Of a stretch of DNA of 34,893 bases, positions 1 through 7,017 are shown piece by piece. Both the position numbers and the translations under genes were made by a program. Below the pieces are notes generated by a model, which worked only from the letters and a program-made list of their open reading frames with translations, was not told where the DNA came from and searched no databases. Each line of letters opens with the position of its first letter. The stretch's first letter is position 1. Origin of the DNA: Methyloglobulus morosus KoM1 (GTDB taxonomy: Bacteria; Pseudomonadota; Gammaproteobacteria; Methylococcales; Methylomonadaceae); NCBI RefSeq assembly GCF_000496735.2, contig NZ_AYLO01000008.1, positions 1-34,893 on the forward strand. The letters run 5' to 3'.

Positions 1-13
1 TATACATCCCGAT

Positions 14-30
14 AAATCTAAGTTAGATTT
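14..30. promoter_or_regulatory. Palindrome upstream of the first response regulator
   Basis: A perfect inverted repeat, AAATCTAA-G-TTAGATTT, lies 54 bases before the start codon at 85. Its size and position suit a dimeric regulator site, for example autoregulation by a LuxR-type protein. It could instead be the end of a terminator for a gene left of the window, since T residues follow. Only the symmetry is observed; the role is inferred. Confidence 0.35.
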
Positions 31-84
31 TACTTACCAGAAATAATATTTGCTAAAAAATCACAATACATCTGGAGATGTCAA

Positions 85-714
85 ATGTACAAAATATCGA
101 TTATCGAAAATCAGCCGATAATCAGGGAAGGTTTGTGCTCATTACTAAGAATGCAGTCAGGATTAGATGTTTTAGGGGGCTATAGTGATATAGTTGATTT
201 TTTACGGGATCACGAAGTATTACCGGATGTCGTCCTTCTTGATCTAAATTTATGCAGCAAGAATGAAATTGATAATGTCAGAAAATTAAAGAACTTATTT
301 TTATATGTAAAGATAATAATTTTTTCTACAACCAACAACGAACAATGCATTAAATGTGCATTCCAAGCAGGTGTACACGGCTTTGTCAACAAGGATGCCA
401 CGCCGGAACAAATTTACAATGCCGTCAGTTGTGTTGCCCAAGGTCAGATCTACCTCGGACCATCTATTTTACCGATTGTAATCAATGGTTTCATTCTAAG
501 CCAAAACCAAGCACGTCCTGTCGACACCTCGGCCCTCACCGCCCGTGAACGTGAATTAGTAAGGCTTATTACCGAAGGTTATAAGAATAAGGAAATTGCC
601 AACATCCTTTGTCTAAGTGTCAAAACGATTGAATCCCATCGAAGTAACCTTATGAAGAAACTCCAAGTACACAATGTTGCCGGCTTGATGACAAAAGCAA
701 ATCAATTTATCTGA
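85..714 (+). CDS. NarL/FixJ-type response regulator with atypical Glu-Asn acidic pocket
   Basis: A 209-residue DNA-binding response regulator. Residues 1-120 form a receiver domain with the phospho-acceptor Asp53 (LLDLNL), Thr82 region and Lys103 (FVNKD). Residues 145-209 form a LuxR/GerE helix-turn-helix (LTARERELVRLI, NKEIANILCLSVKTIESH). The usual Asp-Asp metal-binding pair is replaced by Glu8-Asn9 (IIENQP), so Mg-dependent phosphorylation may be altered. A GGAG ribosome-binding site sits 7 bases before the ATG. No kinase gene lies beside it. Its closest relative in the window is the regulator at 31588, which shares the ENQ motif and near-identical helix-turn-helix. The family assignment is secure; target and signal are unknown. 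Confidence 0.93.
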   Translation: MYKISIIENQPIIREGLCSLLRMQSGLDVLGGYSDIVDFLRDHEVLPDVVLLDLNLCSKNEIDNVRKLKNLFLYVKIIIFSTTNNEQCIKCAFQAGVHGFVNKDATPEQIYNAVSCVAQGQIYLGPSILPIVINGFILSQNQARPVDTSALTARERELVRLITEGYKNKEIANILCLSVKTIESHRSNLMKKLQVHNVAGLMTKANQFI

Positions 715-769
715 TCTTGCCCCGAAGTAGCCGGCACTCCGTCAAGAGAGTAGCCTTTGAAATCAAAGT

Positions 770-925
770 CAACGATGAAAAGCAGAAACGGCAGCACGAT
801 ATGCCCGCAACAGAGACAGCGCGCAAATTAAAGGGCAAGCCCTAGAACGGGCTGAACGGGACACGCGTCCCCAGGTGGCTCAGGATTTAGGGCTAGCGGA
901 GACGACATTGTATACCTAACGGGTA
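770..925 (+). pseudogene. Decayed transposase OrfA-like fragment
   Basis: The stretch 715-983 has no intact gene. In the frame through 875, bases 842-925 read LERAERDTRPQVAQDLGLAE, then TTLYT, a stop, and RVKRRQTG. This resembles the helix-turn-helix end of IS3-type OrfA proteins, where a Trp is usual at the position of the stop. The fragment lacks a start, inverted repeats and a catalytic OrfB, so it is an old remnant. The left limit is uncertain, and the match is from motif memory rather than an alignment. Confidence 0.4.
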
Positions 926-983
926 AAGCGTCGGCAAACAGGGTAACCTTCTTGAAGACCAAAGACATCGTTCATAATACTGG

Positions 984-2378
984 CTACTCATAACTACTGT
1001 CGCCATAAGAACCACCCGCATAATTCTCAAACCGGGTGTATTGACCCAAGAAGGTCAGACGTACCGTACCTAATGGCCCATTCCGTTGTTTGCCGACAAT
1101 AATCTCGGCAATGCCTTTGTCGGGACTGTCTTCGTTGTAGACTTCATCACGGTAGACAAAAATAATCAGGTCGGCATCCTGCTCAATTGCGCCGGATTCG
1201 CGTAAATCAGACATCATCGGACGCTTATTGGGGCGAGACTCAAGATTACGGTTTAATTGCGATAAAGCGACTACAGGCACGTTCAGCTCTTTGGCCAAGG
1301 CTTTCAAACCACGGGATATATCGGAAATCTGTTGTACCCGATTATCGCCGCTGCTGGGCGATTGCATCAACTGTAAGTAATCCAGTACGATCAGGCCTAA
1401 TTGCCCGTGTTCGCGGGTTAAACGCCTCGCCCTTGCCCTAACCTCTGTCGGCGATAATGCCGGCGTGTCATCGATAAACATTTTGGTTTCGCCCAGCAAG
1501 CTGATGGCTGAGGTCAAACGCGGCCACTCGTGGTCTTCAAGCTTGCCAGTCCTGACCTTATGTTGGTCAATGCGCCCCAGTGACGACATCATCCGCATCG
1601 CTAAAGCGTCGCCTGGCATTTCCATACTGAATATGGCGACGGGTTTGCCGCCCCTGATAGCGATGTTTTCCGCCATGTTCATGGCTATCGTGGTTTTTCC
1701 CATCGACGGGCGGCCTGCAACGATAATCAAATCGGACGGTTGCAATCCTGAAGTCAACTCATCAAGGTCAGTAAATCCGGTGGCCGCACCGGTAATATGG
1801 CCTTCCTGCTCAAACAGCATTTCAATCTTGTCCACTGCCTTGGCCAGTAGCGATTTGATACCGATAAAACCGCCCTGCCCGCGTTGGCGCTGTTCTGCAA
1901 TCTTGAAGACTTCCCGCTCGGCATGTTCCAGCAAGTCTGAGGTGTCCCGACCTTCCGTATTGAAGGCAGAGTCAGAAATTTGGGTGCCCACATGAATCAA
2001 TTGCCGCAACACCGAGCGGTCCCTCACGATATTGGCATAGCTGACGATATTGGCGGCACTGGGCGTATCCTTGGCCAACATGCCCAGATACGGCAAACCG
2101 CCGACAGTGTCGAGTTCACCAATCGCTTCCAAGGTTTCTGATATGGTTATCACGTCAAAGGGAACTTGCCCTTCCGCCAATTTGGCAATGGTGCGGAAAA
2201 TCAGTTGATGATCTTTTCGGTAAAAATCGCTTTCGCCGATTTTATCCGCAACCGAATCCCACGTCAGGTTATCCAACATCAAACCGCCCAAGACCGATTG
2301 CTCAGCCTGTATGGAATTGGGCGGTATCTTCAAAGATTCATAAGCATAATCACGGTCTAACACAAAAGTTTCAGGCAT
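984..2378 (-). CDS. dnaB: Replicative DNA helicase DnaB
   Basis: A 464-residue hexameric helicase that unwinds DNA at the replication fork. The N-terminal domain (about residues 15-120, PPNSIQAEQSVLGGLMLD) carries the primase-interaction fold. The C-terminal RecA-like domain has Walker A (AGRPSMGKTT), the Walker B region (LIVLDYLQLM) and the late motif SDLRESGAIEQDADLI. Length matches the family. The ATG start leaves the full conserved N-terminus and has no strong Shine-Dalgarno. The nearest upstream gene on the strand is the NlpC/P60 lipoprotein, 195 bases away, so dnaB probably has its own promoter. Bacteria that encode DnaB beside rplI differ from this arrangement. Nothing looks truncated. 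Confidence 0.97.
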   Translation of the reverse strand: MPETFVLDRDYAYESLKIPPNSIQAEQSVLGGLMLDNLTWDSVADKIGESDFYRKDHQLIFRTIAKLAEGQVPFDVITISETLEAIGELDTVGGLPYLGMLAKDTPSAANIVSYANIVRDRSVLRQLIHVGTQISDSAFNTEGRDTSDLLEHAEREVFKIAEQRQRGQGGFIGIKSLLAKAVDKIEMLFEQEGHITGAATGFTDLDELTSGLQPSDLIIVAGRPSMGKTTIAMNMAENIAIRGGKPVAIFSMEMPGDALAMRMMSSLGRIDQHKVRTGKLEDHEWPRLTSAISLLGETKMFIDDTPALSPTEVRARARRLTREHGQLGLIVLDYLQLMQSPSSGDNRVQQISDISRGLKALAKELNVPVVALSQLNRNLESRPNKRPMMSDLRESGAIEQDADLIIFVYRDEVYNEDSPDKGIAEIIVGKQRNGPLGTVRLTFLGQYTRFENYAGGSYGDSSYE

Positions 2379-2496
2379 GGTAGGTAATTAACGGTAGTAT
2401 TAAATTATCGGCACTCGATATATTTATAGGTTTCATGTCGGTGAACAAAACACTCCCGCCAGATACCCACATTTTACATCCAATGCTAATTCATTG

Positions 2497-2518
2497 ATAT
2501 TATAAATATTTATAATAT
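2497..2518. promoter_or_regulatory. AT-only perfect palindrome upstream of dnaB
   Basis: Two 11-base halves, ATATTATAAAT and ATTTATAATAT, form an uninterrupted perfect palindrome of A and T only, within the 195 bases between the NlpC/P60 gene and dnaB. It could be a regulator site, an easily melted promoter segment, or a terminator stem for the lipoprotein gene, although AT-only stems are weak. The symmetry is observed; the function is not known. Confidence 0.35.
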
Positions 2519-2573
2519 ATTGCTCTTGTTATTCTGATCGCCACCTCATGGCAACATCGGACAAAAAGTTTGG

Positions 2574-3065
2574 TTAATGAGGGCTTGGCCGACGCGCACC
2601 GACATAGTGTTTCCGCCAATAATCATTGCTCATGTTGGAGACCAATACCCGACCGGTGCGACGGCTAGGTGCGTGGATAAATTTATCATTATCGATAAAA
2701 ATGCCAACATGGGAATAAGTGTTGCCGCTGGTATTAAAGAAGACCAAATCACCCGAGCGAAGGTTGCTTGGTGGTACGGAAGGTAAGGCGGAAGCCATTT
2801 CACTGACAGTACGTGGCAACCAAATTCCGTGTTTACCATAGATATGCTTAACAAAACCGCTACAATCGAAACCCTCCTCCGGTGTATCCTTGCCTGAACG
2901 GTAAGGTATGCCTTGTAGGCTCAAGGCATAGTTAATTAAAGGCGACTGGGATTCGGCTTGGGGTTGGATTTCTGGTGTGCTTGCGCATCCCGACAACAGG
3001 ACTACAAGCAATACCGCAACTATAATAATTGTCTTTGATTGGAATTGCAGACTAGGATTTTCCAT
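2574..3065 (-). CDS. NlpC/P60 family lipoprotein (predicted peptidoglycan endopeptidase)
   Basis: A 163-residue lipoprotein, probably cutting peptide stems of peptidoglycan. Residues 1-27 form a lipoprotein signal ending in the lipobox LLSGC (Cys27). The NlpC/P60 domain follows with catalytic Cys68 (FDCSGF), His119 (SHVGIF) and a third polar residue, His131 (FIHAP). I chose the ATG at 3065: it has a GAG seven bases upstream, and the extension to 3119 would begin with TTG and disrupt the signal peptide. Spr (MepS) and YafL-type proteins have this size and layout. It stands alone between dnaB and a methyltransferase. The enzyme class is well supported; the exact peptide bond cleaved is inferred from the family. 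Confidence 0.92.
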   Translation of the reverse strand: MENPSLQFQSKTIIIVAVLLVVLLSGCASTPEIQPQAESQSPLINYALSLQGIPYRSGKDTPEEGFDCSGFVKHIYGKHGIWLPRTVSEMASALPSVPPSNLRSGDLVFFNTSGNTYSHVGIFIDNDKFIHAPSRRTGRVLVSNMSNDYWRKHYVGARRPSPH

Positions 3066-3196
3066 CAACTTACTCGTACATTTAACTATGCCTATGGATG
3101 ATAAGGGATAACGGCACAACTATAAAATATCCATTATCCAGCGGGTAAATAAGTGCCTGATTCAGTTTGATAGTAAGCCGAATCCCCAATGTCCGG

Positions 3197-4081
3197 TCAA
3201 AGGGATTTCTGGAATCCATAGATGTAATACATCAATAGCCGAAGTTTACTCAGCCCTTCTGCCGTGACAGTTTCGATCAAGGCGAATATATTATTGACAG
3301 GGAATTTCAAGCTTAACCGCCTGAGATAACTGTAGGTTGGCAAGGTGTTGACTGTGATGTCGCGCTCGGTTTCTATCGTGAACCCCGTTTTTACGGCCAG
3401 ATTCCGGTAATCCTCCACGCCGCACAGGATGTTACATTTGCCGTAAAACCCGTCACTCAGCTTTTGAGGCAGCTTTATCTTAGTGAACGGCAGCAATACT
3501 GGCTTAGGCACAAAGTCCGACAATGCCAAGTAGCCGCCCGGTTTAAGCACCCTGCAAGCTTCTTTAAAAAACTGCTCCCGGTCAGGAAAATGGAAAATAC
3601 ATTCCACCGCCAGCACCACATCGAAAGCCCCATCCGGCAACGGCAAAGCGCAGGCGTTTCCTTGCTTGAATTCGATGGTGTTATTGGCGGTAGGCTTGAC
3701 GATCTCTCTCGCCCTCGCTAATTGCCGGTCATCAATATTCACGCCGACCAATCTCATTCCCTGATAATTTTCGTTGATATGGGCAATCGTCCCGCCAAAG
3801 CCGCAACCCACATCGAGGACGCTCAGGTTGTTTTGGATATGCCCTGCCAGACAAACTTCCCTACTCAAATCTTCCGAAGCTTGGGCAAAGGCCTCCGTAG
3901 TCAAGACGGCCTGCTTAGGATTCTCCCAATATCCCCAGTGCACATGCCGACCGAAGCTAAGTTCGACAGTGTCATTGCCTTCCTTTAAAGCAGCCAACAG
4001 ATAATCAAAATAAGGCAAGCGAACAATCTTGGATTGGGAAAGTTCAGGATCGGGTACATTTGTTTGATTTTTGTTAGCCAT
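3197..4081 (-). CDS. Class I SAM-dependent methyltransferase
   Basis: A 294-residue soluble methyltransferase. The Rossmann-type SAM site is clear: motif I VLDVGCGFGGTIAHI (about residues 88-102), an acidic end of strand two (VGVNIDD), and motif IV-V FDVVLAVECIFHFP followed by VLKPGGYLALSDF. The arrangement resembles small-molecule enzymes of the tocopherol, sarcosine or sterol methyltransferase type; the substrate cannot be read from the sequence. The start ATG has AAGG upstream. It is transcribed away from the GacA-like gene at 4360, with a 278-base shared upstream region. No biosynthetic partner is adjacent, so its pathway is unknown. Confidence 0.85.
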   Translation of the reverse strand: MANKNQTNVPDPELSQSKIVRLPYFDYLLAALKEGNDTVELSFGRHVHWGYWENPKQAVLTTEAFAQASEDLSREVCLAGHIQNNLSVLDVGCGFGGTIAHINENYQGMRLVGVNIDDRQLARAREIVKPTANNTIEFKQGNACALPLPDGAFDVVLAVECIFHFPDREQFFKEACRVLKPGGYLALSDFVPKPVLLPFTKIKLPQKLSDGFYGKCNILCGVEDYRNLAVKTGFTIETERDITVNTLPTYSYLRRLSLKFPVNNIFALIETVTAEGLSKLRLLMYYIYGFQKSL

Positions 4082-4284
4082 TTCAACCTTTTTCGGAAAA
4101 GTTAGTGCCTAAATTTCGATAATGCCTGATCTTTATCAACCATCCGAAATTCCCGGATAATAAACGCTTTTATACCATACCGATAGTGCCATCGCAGGGT
4201 GACAAGAAAACCATTTGATTCACTTTATAGTTATCATTCAGATAAAACAACCTCGTAAAAAAATTACTCGACGGTTTTTAGTTG

Positions 4285-4290
4285 TATAAT
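4285..4290 (+). promoter_or_regulatory. Candidate -10 element for the GacA-like gene
   Basis: A perfect TATAAT lies 70 bases before the start at 4360. The -35 region is weak: AATTAC at 4262 gives a 17-base spacer. If used, transcription would begin near 4297, right before a small hairpin with AGGA in its loop (4298-4314). This is a consensus match only. Confidence 0.35.
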
Positions 4291-4359
4291 TCCGGTCACC
4301 GAAAGGAAAACGGTAAGCCACGGCTATAACAATAACTTAGATTTTCCAAAATAATAATA

Positions 4360-4998
4360 ATGATTCGGATATTACTTGTTGACGATCATGAGCTTGTGCG
4401 AACAGGCATAGCTGCTTTATTGAACACGGCAGAAGACATGACTGTTGTCGGTGTCGCTCAGTCAGGGGAGGAAGCGGTCAATCAAATTGCCCTGCAAGCC
4501 GCTGACGTGATCCTAATGGATGTCAATATGCCGGGCATCGGCGGAATGGAAGCTTGCCGAAGGATGTTAAGGCGCGACCCCAACCTTAAAATTATCGCCA
4601 TCTCTGCCCATAACGACGGCCCCATCCCGCAACAATTGCTTAAAATCGGTGTTAAAGGCTTTGTGTCCAAAGGCTCTTCCGCCGAAGAGATGATACTTGC
4701 CATTAGAAAAGTCATGACCGGAAAACGCTACCTATGCTCCGAAGTGGCGAACAACATGGCCCTTCAAGGTCTGCCAGGTAACGTGGAATCACCCTTCGCA
4801 AAACTTTCCCAACGTGAAACGGAGGTTGTAACGCTGATTCTACAAGGCAAATCCATTCAGGAAATGGCAGAAATGCTGGTATTAAGCGACAAGACCGTCA
4901 ACACCTACCGTTACCGCTTATACGAAAAACTCCATATAAAAAATGATGTCGAACTGACCCGTCTGGCGGTTAAGTTTGGTCACATGATACCGGATTGA
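4360..4998 (+). CDS. gacA: GacA/UvrY-family response regulator
   Basis: A 212-residue response regulator with canonical receiver residues Asp8-Asp9, phospho-acceptor Asp54 (LMDVNMPGIGGMEA), Ser82 and Lys104, and a C-terminal LuxR helix-turn-helix (LSQRETEVVTLI, SDKTVNTYRYRLYEKLHI). The phrases SPFAKLSQRE and the TYRYRLYEKL helix are typical of UvrY/GacA, which work with a BarA/GacS kinase to drive small RNAs that titrate CsrA/RsmA. No kinase or Csr gene is next to it, normal for this regulator. No Shine-Dalgarno precedes the ATG, which sits in an AATAATAATAATG run. Its 3' end is 12 bases from the convergent mtdB paralogue. The family is secure; strict orthology is probable. Confidence 0.85.
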   Translation: MIRILLVDDHELVRTGIAALLNTAEDMTVVGVAQSGEEAVNQIALQAADVILMDVNMPGIGGMEACRRMLRRDPNLKIIAISAHNDGPIPQQLLKIGVKGFVSKGSSAEEMILAIRKVMTGKRYLCSEVANNMALQGLPGNVESPFAKLSQRETEVVTLILQGKSIQEMAEMLVLSDKTVNTYRYRLYEKLHIKNDVELTRLAVKFGHMIPD

Positions 4999-5010
4999 TT
5001 AACAAGGATT

Positions 5011-5913
5011 TTATAGCTCTCTCGCCTTAGCGAAGGCATCCCTGAAATCGAGATACAAGGGTGTGTCGGTTTCCAACATCAGTTTCAACAAGATATTTTG
5101 CAGTTGGTATTTAACATTACCCACCGCCAACGCCCCAATGCCCACCGCACCAGGTGAATTGACCGCATGGATTAACGGATCGCCCATATGGCTACGCTTA
5201 ATGCCTTCAATCCCAAGCGGCGGCACAGCGTTGACGTCACCCGCTACTTTTAACTGCTTAGCATCGTCCAAGACGTCTGCGCTAATCACTTGAAGTCCCG
5301 CTTTCGCCGTACAAAATACAATATCCGCATGGCTTATTAACCGTGCCTTATCGGCATCCGAACTGGCATAGGTCCCCTTCAAATGACATCCAAAACGTCC
5401 GTTGTATTCATTCGCAACCGCCAAAGCCGTATCGACAGACAAATGGTCAGTCAAGGTAATGTCAGCACCCGCCAATGAAGCGATTACGCCCGTTGCGATT
5501 CCGACCGAACCCGTACCGCCAAAGACAACGCCATGACAATCGCCCAATTCTTTGCCGTGCTTTATTTTGAGTTGCTTCTCCACACAGGCAACCAATGCCG
5601 CAGCTGTGGTGAACGCACCGCTAGGGTCGGCAAATACCGATACCTCAAACGGCGGCACCATCGCTTTTTTGGCGGCTTCCATCATATCTACCGCCGTGCC
5701 TATATTACGGCCGCCAATAAATATTCCCGTGCGTTTAACCCCCGAAGGCCCACGGGAAAAAATAGCGTCCTGCACCAAGCCATGTACGCTTTCCAGTGTG
5801 ACATTGCTGTAGGGCATCATAATATCGAAATCGGCATCCATTGCCATGTTGATGTCAAAGGGACTATTGTGGGGCATAGGGTCAAACATGTGCAAGATGC
5901 TGCGTTTTTCCAT
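5011..5913 (-). CDS. mtdB: Methylene-tetrahydromethanopterin dehydrogenase paralogue, predicted NAD-preferring
   Basis: A 300-residue cytoplasmic dehydrogenase that oxidises methylene-H4MPT to methenyl-H4MPT in formaldehyde oxidation. Family signatures are SPFDINMAMDAD, QDAIFSRGP, RTGIFIGG and ADPSGAFTTAAA. The nucleotide site is FGGTGSVG (131-138). Strand two ends TLTDHL with Asp156, the usual sign of NAD binding through the adenosine ribose. GAGAG precedes the ATG at 5913. It follows the other mtdB gene by 33 bases on the same strand, so the two are probably co-transcribed. MtdC is a related class and an alternative label. No cyclohydrolase or formyltransferase gene is nearby. The family is secure, the coenzyme preference is inferred. 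Confidence 0.9.
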   Translation of the reverse strand: MEKRSILHMFDPMPHNSPFDINMAMDADFDIMMPYSNVTLESVHGLVQDAIFSRGPSGVKRTGIFIGGRNIGTAVDMMEAAKKAMVPPFEVSVFADPSGAFTTAAALVACVEKQLKIKHGKELGDCHGVVFGGTGSVGIATGVIASLAGADITLTDHLSVDTALAVANEYNGRFGCHLKGTYASSDADKARLISHADIVFCTAKAGLQVISADVLDDAKQLKVAGDVNAVPPLGIEGIKRSHMGDPLIHAVNSPGAVGIGALAVGNVKYQLQNILLKLMLETDTPLYLDFRDAFAKAREL

Positions 5914-5946
5914 CGGTTTCTCTCGTAGATTATGGGATATTGCTTA

Positions 5947-6852
5947 TTAAGCCGATTTTGCACAAGCCCTGGCGACCTCAAAAGCATGTTCAAAATGCAG
6001 ATAAATCGGCTTTTTTGCTTTGAACATCATTTTTAATAGCCGGTTATGCGTCTGATATTTAATATCGCCAATTGCCATAGCACCTATCCCCACTGCACCG
6101 CTGTTAGAACCATCAATGACATTGCCATTTTGGAATGCATCCACACCCGCAATTCCGGCGGGAGGAACGGCATTAACATCGGCGGCAACCTTTAGCTGTG
6201 GGGCAGACGCCACCAACTCGGCACTTAATAACTCAATACCGGCCGCACCTGTTGCCACGACTATATCCGCGGTCTTGATGTATTCGGCTTTATCGGCATC
6301 TGCGCCGGCAGTAATGTTGGTTTTTCCTTCGCCAAATTCATTGTTGCATAGATCGGCAATATTTTGGGCCCTTTCAAGTTGACGGCCAATAATCCTGACA
6401 TTAGCCCCAGCTTTTCCTGCGATCACCGCTGCCGCTTGACCCACAGGGCCTGTGCCTCCGAGAGCCAACATATTTTTACCTGCCAATGAGGTGTTGAATT
6501 TTTTCTGCAATTCGCGTTCGACGGCTGCCATCATACCGGCTGCCGTGGTGAATGCGCCACTAGGATCGGCAAGCACGGACACTTCGTAGGGGGGCACCAT
6601 AGACTGTTGGGCCATTTTTAACATGTCCATAGCCAGCTTGGTATCGCGACCACCAATGAATATGGCCGTACGTTTTACATTTTCCGTACTGCGTGAAAAT
6701 ATGGCATCTTGAACCAAGCCTTGAATCTCGCCCAATTCCACGTTGAGATACGGAACGGCAGAAATCCAACCGGCATCCATCGCCATATTCACATCAAAAG
6801 GGCTAAGATTTTTCGCCGTGGTCAGCATGTGTAAGATATACGGTTTTTCCAT
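5947..6852 (-). CDS. mtdB: Methylene-tetrahydromethanopterin dehydrogenase paralogue, predicted NADP-preferring
   Basis: A 301-residue dehydrogenase of the same family as the gene downstream, catalysing methylene-H4MPT oxidation. Shared motifs are ILHML, SPFDVNMAMDAG, QDAIFSRST, TAIFIGGRD and ADPSGAFTTAAG. The nucleotide site reads LGGTGPVG (131-138), and strand two ends VRIIGRQLERAQ, with Arg157 placed to contact the 2'-phosphate of NADP, as in MtdA-like enzymes. The start is the ATG at 6852, with AGGAC upstream; an open reading frame extends 23 codons further, but lacks family similarity. It is the first gene of the pair and would be transcribed from the 165-base gap below comEC. Divergence across the whole length argues for an old duplication. 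Confidence 0.9.
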   Translation of the reverse strand: MEKPYILHMLTTAKNLSPFDVNMAMDAGWISAVPYLNVELGEIQGLVQDAIFSRSTENVKRTAIFIGGRDTKLAMDMLKMAQQSMVPPYEVSVLADPSGAFTTAAGMMAAVERELQKKFNTSLAGKNMLALGGTGPVGQAAAVIAGKAGANVRIIGRQLERAQNIADLCNNEFGEGKTNITAGADADKAEYIKTADIVVATGAAGIELLSAELVASAPQLKVAADVNAVPPAGIAGVDAFQNGNVIDGSNSGAVGIGAMAIGDIKYQTHNRLLKMMFKAKKPIYLHFEHAFEVARACAKSA

Positions 6853-7017
6853 GTTTTGTCCTCTATAAAATAGCGCGAGAGTATAAAAGAAAACGCACCG
6901 GATTGACACATGGGGTAGCATTTACCGTGCATATTTTAGTTGGGGCAGTTAGGGCATAAGCGTAGAAATATGAATAAGGTATGCGTTTCTAGGCAGTTAC
7001 GGATTTGATCCCTGCGC

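Noticed and set aside
1465-1995. Long open frame on the plus strand inside dnaB
   Set aside because: It runs antisense to conserved helicase motifs, and its translation shows no family pattern or ribosome-binding site. It is a shadow frame.
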